Shown in pieces: positions 1 through 9,498 of a DNA stretch of 42,944 bases (position 1 is its first letter; every line of letters starts with the position of its first letter). This stretch comes from Bacillota bacterium. GTDB taxonomy: Bacteria > Bacillota > Dehalobacteriia > UBA4068. The notes under the pieces are model-generated. The model did not search any database, was not told where the DNA came from, and saw only the letters and a list, made by a program, of their open reading frames with translations. The position numbers and the translations under genes are program-made. The stretch is taken from contig JAFSHU010000149.1 of the NCBI GenBank assembly GCA_017440145.1, positions 1 through 42,944 of the forward strand. Reading direction: 5' to 3'.

Positions 1-138
1 ATGGTCATGCCCGGCGACAACATCGTCATGGATATCGAACTGATCACCCCCATCGCCATCGAAGAAGGTCTGCGCTTCGCTATCCGCGAAGGCGGCCGTA
101 CCGTTGGCTCCGGCGTTGTTACCGCCATCAACGAATAA
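1..138 (+). CDS. tuf: Elongation factor Tu, C-terminal fragment (5' end outside window)
   Basis: The window opens inside the last 45 codons of EF-Tu, the GTPase that delivers aminoacyl-tRNA to the ribosome. The residues form the end of the C-terminal beta barrel (domain 3), with the family's closing segment [16 protein letters not shown] before the stop at 136-138. The start and the GTPase domain lie upstream of the window. Position directly before rpsJ is the classic str/S10 junction in Bacillota. The internal ATG at base 1 is not a start. Confidence 0.97.
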   Translation: MVMPGDNIVMDIELITPIAIEEGLRFAIREGGRTVGSGVVTAINE

Positions 139-149
139 TCACTACCAAT

Positions 150-303
150 TATAATGCATTCACCCGTGAGCATGGCTCTTCCCGAGCCATGCTTGCGGTG
201 GGAATAGAAAGAGCTGTGATGCGGGAGGTTGCTCTGCCCACGCGGGGCGGAGGTAATTCACGCGGAGCGAGTTCGAAAAAATTCGAGCGAAAGGAGTAGG
301 AAA
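150..303 (+). promoter_or_regulatory. Structured leader between tuf and rpsJ
   Basis: The 165-base gap holds a TATAAT-like hexamer at 150-155 without a convincing -35, then a long hairpin. Its core pairs 170-178 (GCATGGCTC) with 184-192 (GAGCCATGC) across a 5-base loop, and imperfect pairing continues outward to about 161-202. No U-run follows, so it is not an ordinary terminator. The rpsJ ribosome site (AAAGGAG near 290-297) lies further on. It could be an RNA processing site, a partial terminator or a regulatory leader for the S10 operon; I cannot tell which. Confidence 0.45.
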
Positions 304-612
304 ATGGCTCAACAGAAAATTAGAATCAGACTGAAGGCTTATGATCATCGGCTGCTGGACGCTTCTGCGGACAAAATTGTCGAAACTGCTAAGAGAACGG
401 GGGCGCAGATCGCTGGCCCGATTCCGCTGCCGACGGAGAAAAACATTTATACCATTCTTCGTTCGCCCCATGTCAACAAAGACAGCCGTGAGCAATTTGA
501 GATGAGAACCCACAAACGCCTCATCGACATTATCGAGCCCAGCCCCAAAACCATGGATTCTTTGATGCGCTTAGATTTACCGGCTGGCGTAGACATCGAG
601 ATTAAACTCTAA
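304..612 (+). CDS. rpsJ: 30S ribosomal protein S10 (NusE)
   Basis: S10 is a head protein of the small subunit and, as NusE, also a partner of NusB and NusG in antitermination. The 102 residues match the family's length. The N-terminus [14 protein letters not shown] and the segment TRTHK-like ([10 protein letters not shown]) are typical. The start at 304 follows AAAGGAG with good spacing; an in-frame ATG at 229 would add 25 residues unlike S10 and is rejected. It is the first gene of the S10 cluster and is followed by rplC after 38 bases. Confidence 0.98.
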   Translation: MAQQKIRIRLKAYDHRLLDASADKIVETAKRTGAQIAGPIPLPTEKNIYTILRSPHVNKDSREQFEMRTHKRLIDIIEPSPKTMDSLMRLDLPAGVDIEIKL

Positions 613-650
613 GGCGTTTGTTCTTAATATTAGAAAGTGAGGTGTACGAA

Positions 651-1280
651 ATGCCGAAAGCTATACTCGGCACCAAACTGGGGATGACTCAGGTCTTCAG
701 TGCGGAAGGTAAAATCATTCCGGTTACCGTTATCGAAGCCGGTCCCTGCCGTGTAGCACAGGTCAAAACCGAAGCTACCGACGGTTATAATGCGATCCAA
801 TTGGGTTATGGCGCAATCAAACCCGTTAATGTTATCAAGCCCCTCAAAGGCCACTGCGAAAAAGCGGGCATCGACCCCGTTCGCTATCTGCGGGAAATCC
901 GCACCAAAGACGCTGCCAGCTTCAACCCCGGCGACGTCATCAACGTTGATATCTTCACCGAAGGCGAGTCCGTGGACATCTCCGGCACCAGCAAAGGTAA
1001 AGGCTTCGCCGGCACCATCAAACGCTGGAACCAGCACCGTGGCCCCATGACTCACGGTTCCAAAAACCATCGTCGTCCGGCCAGCGCCGGCGCCAAAGGC
1101 CCCGCCCGTGTGTTCAAAGGTAAACATTCCCCCGGTCGTCTGGGCGGTGAAAGCGTCACCATCCAGAACCTGGAAGTTGTCAGAGTTGACGCAGAACGGA
1201 ATCTGCTCCTGGTCAAAGGTGCTGTTCCCGGCGCCAAACAGAGCATGCTGCTGATCAAAGAATCCCGCAAGCAGGGTTAA
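651..1280 (+). CDS. rplC: 50S ribosomal protein L3
   Basis: L3 is an early assembly protein that binds 23S rRNA near the peptidyl transferase centre. The 209 residues show the usual start AILGTKLGMTQ, the KGKGFAGTIKRW segment in the middle, and RLGGESVTIQNLEVVRVD near the end. ATG 651 follows GTGAGGTG; the upstream TTG at 618 would add an atypical 11-residue extension. It lies between rpsJ and rplD in the canonical order. Confidence 0.98.
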   Translation: MPKAILGTKLGMTQVFSAEGKIIPVTVIEAGPCRVAQVKTEATDGYNAIQLGYGAIKPVNVIKPLKGHCEKAGIDPVRYLREIRTKDAASFNPGDVINVDIFTEGESVDISGTSKGKGFAGTIKRWNQHRGPMTHGSKNHRRPASAGAKGPARVFKGKHSPGRLGGESVTIQNLEVVRVDAERNLLLVKGAVPGAKQSMLLIKESRKQG

Positions 1281-1301
1281 CCGTGAGAAAGGAGGTCAGG
1301 C

Positions 1302-1922
1302 ATGACTAAGATTGATGTGTTGAACCGGGAAGGTAGCCCGGTTGGCGAAATCGAATTGAACGACGAGCTCTTCATGAGCCAGATCAATGTTCCTATCATG
1401 CATCAGGCAGTGCGCGTATACCTCGCTTCTCAGCGTAGAGGTACCCATTGCGTGAAAACCAGAGGCGATGTATCCGGCGGCGGCAAAAAGCCCTGGAGAC
1501 AGAAAGGCACCGGCCGTTCCAGCTTCGGCAGCTCCCGCAACCCGGTATGGCGCGGCGGTGGTGTGGCATTCGGCCCCACTCCCCACAGCCACAATATTGC
1601 AATGCCCAAGAAAATGCGCCGCGCGGCTCTTTACTCCGCACTGTCCAGCAAGCTGGCAGATGGCGATCTGATCATTGTGGACGAACTGAACTTCGCTGCT
1701 CCCAGCACGAAGGAAATGGCTCGGGTTCTGAAAAACTTTAAAGCCCAGAGCGCTCTGGTCGTTCTGCCCCAGGATGCGGAAAAGACCATGCTCTCTGCCC
1801 GCAATATCCCTGGTGTTCGTGCGGTTGATTACACCGGCGTTAATACCTACGAGATCCTGTATCATCAGAAATTGGTTATGACCAAAGAAGCTTTGGCTTT
1901 GTTCGAGGAGGTGTACGCATAA
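1302..1922 (+). CDS. rplD: 50S ribosomal protein L4
   Basis: L4 (206 residues) is an assembly protein with an extended loop reaching the exit tunnel. The loop is visible as KPWRQKGTGR at about residues 64-73, with many glycines and basic residues. AAAGGAGGTC precedes the ATG. The stop shares its last base with the rplW start (base 1922), so the two genes are translationally coupled. In enteric bacteria L4 represses its own operon, but I see no matching leader here. Confidence 0.98.
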   Translation: MTKIDVLNREGSPVGEIELNDELFMSQINVPIMHQAVRVYLASQRRGTHCVKTRGDVSGGGKKPWRQKGTGRSSFGSSRNPVWRGGGVAFGPTPHSHNIAMPKKMRRAALYSALSSKLADGDLIIVDELNFAAPSTKEMARVLKNFKAQSALVVLPQDAEKTMLSARNIPGVRAVDYTGVNTYEILYHQKLVMTKEALALFEEVYA

Positions 1923-2212
1923 TGCGTGATCCGCATACTGTCTTGGTGAAACCGATGGTTTCCGAAAAAGCCCTCATTTTGATGGAAGACAACAAGTACT
2001 GCTTCTTCGTTGACAAGAACGCCAACAAGATCGAAATCAAACATGCTGTTGAATCCCTGTTCAATGTCCATGTGCTTTCCGTTACCACCAGAAACATGAA
2101 CGGCAAAATGCGCACCATGGGCCGTTTCCGCGGCAAACGCCCCGACACCAAACGTGCTATCGTTAAGCTGGCAGCGGGCGAGCAGATCGAGCTCTTCAGC
2201 AGCTTGCAGTAA
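1922..2212 (+). CDS. rplW: 50S ribosomal protein L23
   Basis: L23 (96 residues) sits at the tunnel exit and is the docking point for trigger factor and SRP. The opening PHTVLVKPMVSEKA and the stretch FFVDKNANKIEIKHAVE are standard. It overlaps rplD by one base; the ribosome site GAGGAGG lies inside the end of rplD. Confidence 0.98.
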   Translation: MRDPHTVLVKPMVSEKALILMEDNKYCFFVDKNANKIEIKHAVESLFNVHVLSVTTRNMNGKMRTMGRFRGKRPDTKRAIVKLAAGEQIELFSSLQ

Positions 2213-2236
2213 TCCCGGGAAAAGGAGGATCATCTA

Positions 2237-3067
2237 ATGGGTATTAAAAAATATAAGCCTACTTCTCCGGGTCGTCGTGGCATGACCGTGTCCACCTTCG
2301 AGGAAATCACTACCTCCACTCCGGAAAAGTCCCTGCTTCAGCCGCTCAAATCCAAAGGCGGCCGCAATAACCAGGGTCGCATGACTACTCGCCATCAGGG
2401 CGGCGGTCACAAACAGATGTACCGCGTCATCGACTTCAAACGCACCAAAGACAACATCCCGGCCAAGGTCTCTACTATTGAATATGACCCCAACCGTACC
2501 GCGAATATCGCACTGCTCACCTACGCAGACGGTGAAAAACGCTACATCCTGGCTCCTTACGGCCTGAAAGTCGGCGACACCATCTACTCCGGCGAGTCTG
2601 TAGACATCATCACCGGCAACTGCCTGCCCTTGAGCTCCATCCCGGTAGGTACCGTTGTCCACAATGTTGAGCTTCGTCCCGGTCTGGGCGGCCAGATGGC
2701 TCGTTCCGCCGGTTCCTCCGTCCAGCTCATGGCCAAAGAAGGCAAATACGCCACTCTGCGTCTGCCCTCCGGCGAAATGAGACTGGTCCTGGCAAAATGC
2801 CGCGCAACCATCGGTTTGGTTGGCAACATCGACCAGGAAAACATTAACATCGGTAAAGCCGGCCGCAGCCGCTGGCTCGGCATCCGTCCCGCAAACCGCG
2901 GCGTTGTTATGAATCCCGTTGACCATCCGCATGGTGGTGGTGAGGGCCGTTCCCCGGTGGGCCGCAACCCGGTCACTCCTTGGGGCAAACCTGCTCTGGG
3001 TGCGAAAACCAGAGACCGCAAGAAGGCTTCTAACCGCATGATCATCAAACGCCGTAACAGCAAATAA
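2237..3067 (+). CDS. rplB: 50S ribosomal protein L2
   Basis: L2 (276 residues) binds 23S rRNA and is needed for subunit joining and peptidyl transfer. The N-terminal [13 protein letters not shown] and the C-terminal [14 protein letters not shown], with its conserved histidine loop, are both present. AAAGGAGGA precedes the ATG. Confidence 0.98.
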   Translation: MGIKKYKPTSPGRRGMTVSTFEEITTSTPEKSLLQPLKSKGGRNNQGRMTTRHQGGGHKQMYRVIDFKRTKDNIPAKVSTIEYDPNRTANIALLTYADGEKRYILAPYGLKVGDTIYSGESVDIITGNCLPLSSIPVGTVVHNVELRPGLGGQMARSAGSSVQLMAKEGKYATLRLPSGEMRLVLAKCRATIGLVGNIDQENINIGKAGRSRWLGIRPANRGVVMNPVDHPHGGGEGRSPVGRNPVTPWGKPALGAKTRDRKKASNRMIIKRRNSK

Positions 3068-3089
3068 GCGAAGGGAGGATAAGCCTTAA

Positions 3090-3374
3090 ATGGGTAGATC
3101 AGTAAAAAAAGGCCCGTACATTGAAGAGAGACTGCTCAAACGCATCGAGGCCATGAACGAATCCGGTGACAAAGCGGTCATTAAGACCTGGTCCCGTTCT
3201 TCCACGATATTCCCGCAGATGGTGGGTCATACCATCGCTGTCCATGACGGCAAAAAACATGTTCCTGTATATGTTACCGAAGATATGGTTGGTCATAAGC
3301 TCGGGGAGTTTGCTCCCACGCGCTACTTCCGCGGCCATGCCGGTAAAGCCGAGCGCTCCACGTCGCTGAAGTAG
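3090..3374 (+). CDS. rpsS: 30S ribosomal protein S19
   Basis: S19 (94 residues) works in the head of the small subunit beside S13. The N-terminal [10 protein letters not shown] and the segment [14 protein letters not shown] are family hallmarks. GGGAGGAT precedes the ATG. It is followed by rplV after a 15-base gap. Confidence 0.98.
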   Translation: MGRSVKKGPYIEERLLKRIEAMNESGDKAVIKTWSRSSTIFPQMVGHTIAVHDGKKHVPVYVTEDMVGHKLGEFAPTRYFRGHAGKAERSTSLK

Positions 3375-3389
3375 AAAGGAGGAAGAAAG

Positions 3390-3731
3390 TTGGAAGTCAA
3401 AGCTACCGCTAAATATCTCCGCATTTCTCCCCGCAAGGCCCGCCTGGTCATCGATCTGATCAGAGGCAAGAGCGCCCGGGAAGCGGAAGCGATTTTGAAA
3501 TTCACGCCCAACAAGGGTGCTGAGCTGGCGGCTAAAGTTCTTAACTCCGCCATTGCAAACGCTGAGAACAACCTGTCTCTGGCGAAAGAAGATCTGATCG
3601 TTACAAAAGCATTCGTCGATGAAGGCCCCAGCCTCCGTCGTTATAAACCCCGTGCACAGGGCCGTGCAGACAGAATGGTTCACCGCATGAGCCACATCAC
3701 CATTGCGGTCGGCACCAGAGAGGAGGCATAA
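3390..3731 (+). CDS. rplV: 50S ribosomal protein L22, TTG start
   Basis: L22 (113 residues) lines the exit tunnel with a long beta hairpin. The opening [19 protein letters not shown] is typical. The start is TTG at 3390, set by AAAGGAGGAA just upstream; no ATG is available at this point. The stop lies just before the rpsC start at 3733. Confidence 0.97.
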   Translation: MEVKATAKYLRISPRKARLVIDLIRGKSAREAEAILKFTPNKGAELAAKVLNSAIANAENNLSLAKEDLIVTKAFVDEGPSLRRYKPRAQGRADRMVHRMSHITIAVGTREEA

Positions 3732-3732
3732 T

Positions 3733-4407
3733 ATGGGTCAGAAAGTTAATCCTAAGGGATTCCGCGTCGGCGTCATCAAGGATTGGGATGCTCGCTGGTA
3801 CGCCAATAACAAAGACTTCAAACACCTGCTGTATGAAGACTATCAGCTGCGTAAATACGTCAAAAACAAACTCTATGCCTCCGGCGTCTCCAAAGTAGAC
3901 ATCGAACGTGCCGGCGGCCGCGTACGGATCAACGTCTTCACCGCAAAGCCCGGTATCGTCATCGGCCGCGGTGGCCAGGAAGTTGACGTACTCCGTCAGG
4001 AACTGGAAAAAATGAGCGGCAAAAAGGTCTCCGTGAACATCACTGAGGTCAAACGTCCCGAAGTTGACGCCCAGCTGGTTGCTGAAAGCGTTGCTTCCTC
4101 CCTGGAACGCCGCATTGCTTTCCGTCGCGCTATGAAACAGACCGTTGGCCGCACCATGCGCATGGGCGCCGAAGGTATCAAGATCATGTGCGCTGGCCGT
4201 CTGGCCGGTGCGGAAATCGCCCGTACCGAATGGTACGCAGAGGGCAAAGTTCCGCTGCACACCCTGCGCGCTGACATCGATTACGGTTTTGCAGAAGCCA
4301 ACACCGCATACGGCAAGATCGGCATCAAAGTCTGGATCTACAAAGGTGAAGTCCTGCCCCGTCGGGCTCAGAAAGTGAAAGAAATTGCAGTGGAGGAGGG
4401 CGAATAA
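3733..4407 (+). CDS. rpsC: 30S ribosomal protein S3
   Basis: S3 (224 residues) forms part of the mRNA entry site. It begins [17 protein letters not shown] and carries a type II KH domain with [12 protein letters not shown] at about residues 75-86. The start at 3733 follows GAGAGGAGG and gives the normal N-terminus; the in-frame GTG/ATG at 3703 lies inside rplV. The next gene, rplP, begins 3 bases after the stop. Confidence 0.98.
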   Translation: MGQKVNPKGFRVGVIKDWDARWYANNKDFKHLLYEDYQLRKYVKNKLYASGVSKVDIERAGGRVRINVFTAKPGIVIGRGGQEVDVLRQELEKMSGKKVSVNITEVKRPEVDAQLVAESVASSLERRIAFRRAMKQTVGRTMRMGAEGIKIMCAGRLAGAEIARTEWYAEGKVPLHTLRADIDYGFAEANTAYGKIGIKVWIYKGEVLPRRAQKVKEIAVEEGE

Positions 4408-4410
4408 ACC

Positions 4411-4845
4411 ATGTTGCTGCCTAAGAGAGTTAAATATCGCCGCCAACACCGCGGCACCATGAAGGGCGCTGCCCATAAGGGTAATTTCATCAGCTATGGC
4501 GAATATGGTCTCCAGGCCCTGGAATGCGGCTGGATTACCAGCCGCCAGATCGAAGCAGCCCGTATCGCCATGACCCGTTACATCAAGCGTGGCGGTAATG
4601 TCTGGATCAAGATCTTTCCCCATAAACCCGTAACCGAGAAACCGGCAGAAACCCGTATGGGTTCCGGTAAAGGTTCTCCTGAATACTGGGTAGCCGTTGT
4701 GAAACCCGGTAAAGTTATGTTCGAGATCGGCGGCGTTAGCGAAGAGCTGGCGAAAGAAGCTATGCGTCTGGCCATGCACAAGCTGCCCATCAAGACTAAG
4801 TTCATCAAACGCGAAGAAACGGTAGGTGACACTAATGAAGGCTAA
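4411..4845 (+). CDS. rplP: 50S ribosomal protein L16
   Basis: L16 (144 residues) binds at the A-site side of the central protuberance. The opening [14 protein letters not shown] and the segment [19 protein letters not shown], which includes the conserved loop touching tRNA, are clear. GGAGGGCG precedes the ATG. The 3' end overlaps rpmC by 11 bases. Confidence 0.98.
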   Translation: MLLPKRVKYRRQHRGTMKGAAHKGNFISYGEYGLQALECGWITSRQIEAARIAMTRYIKRGGNVWIKIFPHKPVTEKPAETRMGSGKGSPEYWVAVVKPGKVMFEIGGVSEELAKEAMRLAMHKLPIKTKFIKREETVGDTNEG

Positions 4846-5035
4846 AGAACTCCGTGACCTCACTTACGAGGAACTGGTAAAGAAAGAAAACGACCTGCAG
4901 GCGGAACTCTTTAATCTGCGTTTTCGTTTAGCCACCGGCCAGCTGGATAATCCCATGAGCATCAATGCGGTTAAAAAGGATATGGCCAGAGTTAAAACGG
5001 TCATTCGCCAGAAGGATATGGAGAAAGCGCAGTAA
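4835..5035 (+). CDS. rpmC: 50S ribosomal protein L29
   Basis: L29 (66 residues from ATG 4835) is a two-helix protein near the tunnel exit, next to L23. The sequence [13 protein letters not shown] and the conserved [12 protein letters not shown] match the family. A GTG at 4826 would add three residues; the ATG gives the usual N-terminus and follows GGTAGGTG. The gene starts inside the end of rplP. Confidence 0.96.
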   Translation: MKAKELRDLTYEELVKKENDLQAELFNLRFRLATGQLDNPMSINAVKKDMARVKTVIRQKDMEKAQ

Positions 5036-5062
5036 GGGACGCGCACTAAGGAGGTTACCAAA

Positions 5063-5326
5063 TTGATGGAAAGAAAATCCAGAAAAACCCGCATCGGCAT
5101 CGTTGCCAGCGATAAAATGGATAAAACCGTAGTGGTGAAGGTCGAAAGCCGCACTCGCCATCCCCTTTATGGCAAGATCACCACGAGCAACAAGAAATAC
5201 AAGGCCCATGACGAAAACAATGAGGCCCGCATCGGCGATAAAGTCCTGATTATGGAAGTCCGCCCCATGTCCAAAGAAAAAAGATGGCGCGTGGTGGAGA
5301 TCCTGGAAAAGGCTCCCATCGTCTAA
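5063..5326 (+). CDS. rpsQ: 30S ribosomal protein S17
   Basis: S17 is a small OB-fold protein that binds 16S rRNA early in assembly. The segment [18 protein letters not shown] and the later [21 protein letters not shown] fit. Two starts are possible: TTG 5063 lies 8 bases after AAGGAGG (5048-5054), while ATG 5066 lies 11 bases after it. The proteins would differ by one residue (87 or 86). Confidence 0.96.
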   Translation: MMERKSRKTRIGIVASDKMDKTVVVKVESRTRHPLYGKITTSNKKYKAHDENNEARIGDKVLIMEVRPMSKEKRWRVVEILEKAPIV

Positions 5327-5373
5327 TTTACCCATACAATACGAAATTAAAATTCAGGAAGGGGGCGGCTTAA

Positions 5374-5742
5374 ATGATTCAAGCCGAAACCAGACTTAAG
5401 GTTGGGGACAACACCGGCGCCAAAGAGCTGCTGTGCATCAAGGTCCTGGGTGGCTCCCGCCGCAAATATGCAACAGTCGGCGATATTATCGTCTGTGCCG
5501 TTAAAGAAGCAAGCCCCGGCGGTATGGTCAAAAAAGGCGACGTGGTTCGTGCCGTTGTCGTCCGCACCGCTAAAGAGATCCGTCGTGCTGATGGTTCCTA
5601 CATTCGCTTCGACGAAAACTCTGCCGTTATCATCAATGATGCCAATCAGCCCAAAGGTACCCGTATCTTTGGCCCTGTGGCCCGCGAACTGAGAGACAGA
5701 GACTTCATGAAGATCGTCTCGCTGGCTCCGGAAGTTCTGTAG
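5374..5742 (+). CDS. rplN: 50S ribosomal protein L14
   Basis: L14 (122 residues) contributes to the inter-subunit bridge and binds the silencing factor RsfS. The opening [18 protein letters not shown] and the end [19 protein letters not shown]-like segment ([16 protein letters not shown]) are canonical. AGGAAGGGGG precedes the ATG. Confidence 0.98.
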   Translation: MIQAETRLKVGDNTGAKELLCIKVLGGSRRKYATVGDIIVCAVKEASPGGMVKKGDVVRAVVVRTAKEIRRADGSYIRFDENSAVIINDANQPKGTRIFGPVARELRDRDFMKIVSLAPEVL

Positions 5743-5753
5743 GAGGGTAAAAC

Positions 5754-6089
5754 ATGGCAATCGAAAAGAAAAAACTCCACGTCAAGAAGGGCGACAACGT
5801 GGTCGTGATCACCGGTAAGGATGCCGGCAAAAAAGGTAAGATCATCAACGTCGATACCAAAGCCGGCCGCGTCTATGTTGATAAAGTCAACGTAGTCAGC
5901 CGCCATACCAAACCCACCCCCGGCGCTCCTCAGGGCGGTATCGTTAAGAAGGAAGCTGCCATTGACAGCTCCAACGTAATGCTTTTCTGCAGCAAATGCG
6001 GCAAAGGCGTTCGTGTGAAAAAAGAGATCGCTGCAGACGGCACCAAAACCCGCGTATGCGCAATCTGCGGCAGCAAATTCGATAAATAA
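5754..6089 (+). CDS. rplX: 50S ribosomal protein L24, zinc-ribbon form
   Basis: L24 (111 residues) is an assembly initiator with a KOW motif: KGDNVVVITGKDAGKKGKI at about residues 11-29. The C-terminal part carries CSKC and CAIC pairs, a zinc-ribbon that many but not all bacterial L24 proteins have. GTAGGAGGG precedes the ATG, 11 bases after rplN. Confidence 0.98.
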   Translation: MAIEKKKLHVKKGDNVVVITGKDAGKKGKIINVDTKAGRVYVDKVNVVSRHTKPTPGAPQGGIVKKEAAIDSSNVMLFCSKCGKGVRVKKEIAADGTKTRVCAICGSKFDK

Positions 6090-6113
6090 CCGAGGGAAAG
6101 GAGGAAAATTTAA

Positions 6114-6656
6114 GTGGCAAGACTTCGTGAACGTTATGAGTCTGAGATCCGTGGCAAAATGCAGGAAAAGTTCTCTTACGAGAACCCCATGCAGATTCCC
6201 CGTCTCCATAAAATCGTAATCAACATCGGTATGGGCGAAGCCATCCAGAACCCCAAAGCTCTGGACGCAGCTCTTTCCGATCTGGCCACCATCTCCGGTC
6301 AGAAACCCATCGTTACCAAAGCCAAGAAATCCATCGCTGCATTCAAAGTTCGTCAGGGTATGAACATCGGCTGCAAAGTCACCCTGCGTGGCGACCGTAT
6401 GTATGAATTCGTCGATAAGCTGATCAGCGCAGCGATCCCTCGGGTGAGAGACTTCAAAGGTGTGTCCCCCCATGCTTTCGACGGACGCGGCAACTACACC
6501 CTGGGCCTGAAAGAACAGCTCATCTTCCCTGAGATCGAGTATGATAAGGTCGATCGCGTTCGCGGTATGGAAGTGGCTTTTGTTACCTCCGCTACCAATG
6601 ACGCAGAATGCAAAGAATTGTTGCGGCTGATGGGCATGCCCTTCGCCGATAAGTAA
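6114..6656 (+). CDS. rplE: 50S ribosomal protein L5, GTG start
   Basis: L5 (180 residues) joins 5S rRNA to the large subunit. The opening [11 protein letters not shown], the segment [11 protein letters not shown], and the end [17 protein letters not shown] are typical. The start is GTG at 6114, placed by AAAGGAGGAAA; no ATG gives a better N-terminus. Confidence 0.98.
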   Translation: MARLRERYESEIRGKMQEKFSYENPMQIPRLHKIVINIGMGEAIQNPKALDAALSDLATISGQKPIVTKAKKSIAAFKVRQGMNIGCKVTLRGDRMYEFVDKLISAAIPRVRDFKGVSPHAFDGRGNYTLGLKEQLIFPEIEYDKVDRVRGMEVAFVTSATNDAECKELLRLMGMPFADK

Positions 6657-6672
6657 AAGAGGAGGAAATCTT

Positions 6673-6858
6673 GTGGCTAAGACTTCTATGCTGGTAAAAC
6701 AAAAGAGGACGCCCAAGTTCGCAGTCAGAGGCTACAATCGTTGCAGCATCTGCGGCCGTCCCCATGGCTATATGCGTAAATTCGGTATCTGCCGTATTTG
6801 TTTCCGCAATCTGGCCTATAAAGGAGAAATCCCCGGCGTTACCAAGTCCAGCTGGTAG
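6673..6858 (+). CDS. rpsZ: 30S ribosomal protein S14, zinc type, GTG start
   Basis: This is the short, zinc-binding S14 (61 residues). Four cysteines in CSIC...CRIC (about residues 24-43) form the zinc site, which sets it apart from the roughly 90-residue cysteine-less form. The start is GTG 6673 after AGAGGAGGAA. It is in the normal place between rplE and rpsH. Many Bacillota also carry a zinc-free paralogue elsewhere; none is visible here. Confidence 0.97.
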   Translation: MAKTSMLVKQKRTPKFAVRGYNRCSICGRPHGYMRKFGICRICFRNLAYKGEIPGVTKSSW

Positions 6859-6887
6859 ACCGGAACGGAATAAGGAGGTTTATTATC

Positions 6888-7283
6888 ATGGTTGTTACCG
6901 ATCCTATCGCCGATTTCCTGACCAGAATCCGTAATGCCAATACCGTCTACATGGAAAAGGTAGAGATTCCCGCTTCCAAAACCAAGCTGGGTCTGGCGAA
7001 CATTCTGAAGGATGAAGGCTTCATCAAGGATGTGGAATATATCGAAGACGGCAAACAGGGCGTTCTGCGCCTGTACCTGAAATATGCCGGTAAAGAACGG
7101 GTCATCAGCGGTCTGAAACGCATTTCCCGCCCCGGCCTGCGCGTTTATGCCAGAAAAGATGAGCTGCCGAAGGTTCTCGGCGGCCTGGGCATCGCCATCG
7201 TCTCCACATCTTCCGGTCTGATGACCGATAAAAACGCACGCAAACAAGGACTGGGCGGAGAAGTTCTCTGCTATGTCTGGTAA
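6888..7283 (+). CDS. rpsH: 30S ribosomal protein S8
   Basis: S8 (131 residues) binds the central domain of 16S rRNA. The opening [15 protein letters not shown] and the C-terminal [26 protein letters not shown] (positions about 106-131) are diagnostic. AAGGAGGTTT precedes the ATG. In enteric bacteria S8 represses the spc operon; no matching leader was identified here. Confidence 0.98.
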   Translation: MVVTDPIADFLTRIRNANTVYMEKVEIPASKTKLGLANILKDEGFIKDVEYIEDGKQGVLRLYLKYAGKERVISGLKRISRPGLRVYARKDELPKVLGGLGIAIVSTSSGLMTDKNARKQGLGGEVLCYVW

Positions 7284-7310
7284 TCGCTGGATGTCATAGG
7301 AGGTGTAAGA

Positions 7311-7853
7311 ATGTCCCGAATCGGCAAAATGCCCATCACTTTGCCCTCCGGCGTTACCGCTGACATCAACGGCTCCACCGTTGAAGTCAAAGGCCCGAAG
7401 GGTACTTTGAAAAGAGAATTTTCCCCGCTGATCAACGTCACGCTGGAAGAGGGCGTACTCCACGTCACCCGCAACAGCGATGAACCCAAGGAACGTGCTC
7501 TGCACGGCCTGACCCGCGCCCTGCTGAACAACATGGTTGTCGGCGTTTCCACCGGCTTTGAGAAGAAGCTGAACCTGGTGGGCGTTGGTTATCGTGCTGC
7601 CATGAACGGCAACAAGCTCGCTCTGACCGTTGGTAAATCCCATCCCGTAGAGATGGATCCCGGTCCGGATCTGAAGGTGGAAGTGCCTCAGCCCAATACC
7701 ATCATCATCTCCGGTATCGATAAAGAAAAGATCGGCGCTTTCGCAGCTGATGTACGCGAAGTTCGTCCGCCGGAACCCTATAAGGGCAAAGGTATTAAAT
7801 ACGCTGACGAAGTTATCCGTCGTAAAGCCGGTAAGGCTGGCGCGAAGAAATAA
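7311..7853 (+). CDS. rplF: 50S ribosomal protein L6
   Basis: L6 (180 residues) has two similar domains and sits near the factor-binding site. The opening [14 protein letters not shown] and the C-terminal [18 protein letters not shown] with lysine-rich end are standard. ATAGGAGGTG precedes the ATG. Confidence 0.98.
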   Translation: MSRIGKMPITLPSGVTADINGSTVEVKGPKGTLKREFSPLINVTLEEGVLHVTRNSDEPKERALHGLTRALLNNMVVGVSTGFEKKLNLVGVGYRAAMNGNKLALTVGKSHPVEMDPGPDLKVEVPQPNTIIISGIDKEKIGAFAADVREVRPPEPYKGKGIKYADEVIRRKAGKAGAKK

Positions 7854-7868
7854 GTTCCGAATCGCACA

Positions 7869-7907
7869 TGCCCAGGAAAGCCAGGGATATAATCCTGGCT
7901 CAGGGCA
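7869..7907 (+). other. Intercistronic hairpin between rplF and rplR
   Basis: The 69-base gap contains a two-part stem: TGCCC (7869-7873) pairs with GGGCA (7903-7907), and inside it AGCCAGG (7879-7885) pairs with CCTGGCT (7894-7900) around an 8-base loop. No U-run follows, and the rplR ribosome site comes just after. It may be a processing or stability element or an r-protein target. Confidence 0.6.
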
Positions 7908-7922
7908 GAAAGGAAGGATAAG

Positions 7923-8285
7923 ATGTATAAGAGGATTGACCGCAAAGCGATCCGCGCCCGGAAGCATTATCGTATCCGCAAAAACATCAACGGAACGCCT
8001 GAGTGCCCCCGTCTGGCGGTATATCGCAGCAATAAGCATATTTATGCGCAGCTCATCGATGACGTTAACCGTGTAACCCTGGCCAGCGCCTCCACTCAGG
8101 ATCCGGCTCTGAAGGGCATTTACGGCGGCAACGTAGAAGCGGCGAAGAAAGTCGGTCTGCTTCTGGCTGAAAAGGCCAAGGCTGCGAAGATCAGCACCTG
8201 CGTTTTCGACCGCGGCGGCCTGATGTATCACGGCAGAGTAGCAGCTCTGGCTGAAGGCGCCAGAGAGGGCGGCCTGGACTTTTAG
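7923..8285 (+). CDS. rplR: 50S ribosomal protein L18
   Basis: L18 (120 residues) binds 5S rRNA with L5. The segment [31 protein letters not shown] and the C-terminal [26 protein letters not shown] region are family signatures. AGAAAGGAAGGAT precedes ATG 7923. It follows rplF after a structured gap. Confidence 0.98.
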   Translation: MYKRIDRKAIRARKHYRIRKNINGTPECPRLAVYRSNKHIYAQLIDDVNRVTLASASTQDPALKGIYGGNVEAAKKVGLLLAEKAKAAKISTCVFDRGGLMYHGRVAALAEGAREGGLDF

Positions 8286-8302
8286 GCGAAGGAGGTTAAA
8301 CA

Positions 8303-8833
8303 ATGGCAAGACCTGAAGGTAGAGACAGACGTGATCGCAATCACGAAAAAGAAGCTCCTGAATTTCAGGAAAGAGTTGTTTTCATTAACCGCGTTGCCAA
8401 AACCGTTAAGGGCGGCCGCCGCATGAGCTTTTCCGCTCTGGTTGTTGTCGGTGACGGTAAGGGCCGTGTAGGCTCCGGCATGGGTAAGGCTGCTGAGGTT
8501 CCGGAAGCAATCCGCAAGGCTGTGGAAGCTGCCAAGAAGAATCTCATCACTGTTCCCCTGCTGCATGGGACTGTTCCCCATGAAATCATCGGTCGCTTTG
8601 GCGCCGGCAGAGTCCTGCTCAAACCCGCTGCAGATGGTACCGGCGTTATCGCCGGCGGCCCCGTCCGTGCGGTCTGCGAGCTGGCAGGCATGCGCAACAT
8701 TCTGACCAAATCCCTGGGCTCCAATACCGCAGTGAACATGGTGAACGCCACTTTGGAAGGTCTGAAATCCCTGAAGACCGTTGAAGAAGTTGCTCGCCTG
8801 CGCGGGAAAACGCCCCAGGAAATCTTGGGTTAA
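8303..8833 (+). CDS. rpsE: 30S ribosomal protein S5
   Basis: S5 (176 residues) is important for decoding accuracy; changes in it give spectinomycin resistance in other bacteria. It has the N-terminal double-stranded-RNA-binding fold ([20 protein letters not shown] at about residues 19-38) and the C-terminal S5 domain ([18 protein letters not shown]). GAAGGAGGTT precedes the ATG. Confidence 0.98.
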   Translation: MARPEGRDRRDRNHEKEAPEFQERVVFINRVAKTVKGGRRMSFSALVVVGDGKGRVGSGMGKAAEVPEAIRKAVEAAKKNLITVPLLHGTVPHEIIGRFGAGRVLLKPAADGTGVIAGGPVRAVCELAGMRNILTKSLGSNTAVNMVNATLEGLKSLKTVEEVARLRGKTPQEILG

Positions 8834-8847
8834 GGAGGGGCAATTCA

Positions 8848-9045
8848 ATGGCAAAGATTAAAATCACCTTGACCAAAAGCCCCATCGGCTATAATAAGAA
8901 GCAGAGAGCCATTGCCGACTCCCTGGGTCTGAAGAAAATGCAGTCCTCCGTCGTTCAGGAAGACACTCCCGACATCCTGGGTAAGGTTCATGCCATCGCC
9001 CATCTGGTCACGGTGGAGAAGCTTTCTGAAAGCGCGGGCAAATAG
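8848..9045 (+). CDS. rpmD: 50S ribosomal protein L30
   Basis: L30 (65 residues) is a small peripheral large-subunit protein. [19 protein letters not shown] and the [10 protein letters not shown] segment fit the bacterial short form. TAAGGAGGGG precedes the ATG, and rplO begins 16 bases downstream. Confidence 0.97.
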   Translation: MAKIKITLTKSPIGYNKKQRAIADSLGLKKMQSSVVQEDTPDILGKVHAIAHLVTVEKLSESAGK

Positions 9046-9060
9046 TCTTGGAGGTGTAAC

Positions 9061-9498
9061 ATGAAGTTAAACGAACTTTCTCCGGCTCCCGGTTCTACCC
9101 ACAGATCCATTCGCGTGGGTCGTGGCACCGGCTCCGGTAAGGGCAAGACCTCCGGTCGCGGCCATAAAGGTCAGAAATCCCGTAGCGGCGGCGGCGTGCG
9201 TCCTGGCTTCGAAGGCGGCCAGATGCCTCTGTCCCGTCGTCTCCCGAAACGCGGCTTCACCAATATCTGGGCAAAAGAGATCGTTGAAGTCCCCGTTTCC
9301 GCTTTGAACATTTTTGAAGATGGCACCGAAGTCACCGCTGAGCTCCTTTGGGAAGCCGGTGTGATCCGTCACCTGAAAGATGGCGTCAAAGTTTTGAACA
9401 ACGGCGAGCTGACCAAAAAAATTACTCTGTGTGTTCCCGCTACCAAATCTGCGGTAGCGAAAATCGAGTCTTGTGGCGGAAAAGTAGAGGTGAAATAA
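9061..9498 (+). CDS. rplO: 50S ribosomal protein L15
   Basis: L15 (145 residues) is a late assembly protein with a glycine- and arginine-rich extended N-terminus: [20 protein letters not shown] at about residues 20-39. The C-terminal half ends in [12 protein letters not shown]. Its stop codon directly abuts the secY start, implying coupling. Confidence 0.98.
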   Translation: MKLNELSPAPGSTHRSIRVGRGTGSGKGKTSGRGHKGQKSRSGGGVRPGFEGGQMPLSRRLPKRGFTNIWAKEIVEVPVSALNIFEDGTEVTAELLWEAGVIRHLKDGVKVLNNGELTKKITLCVPATKSAVAKIESCGGKVEVK

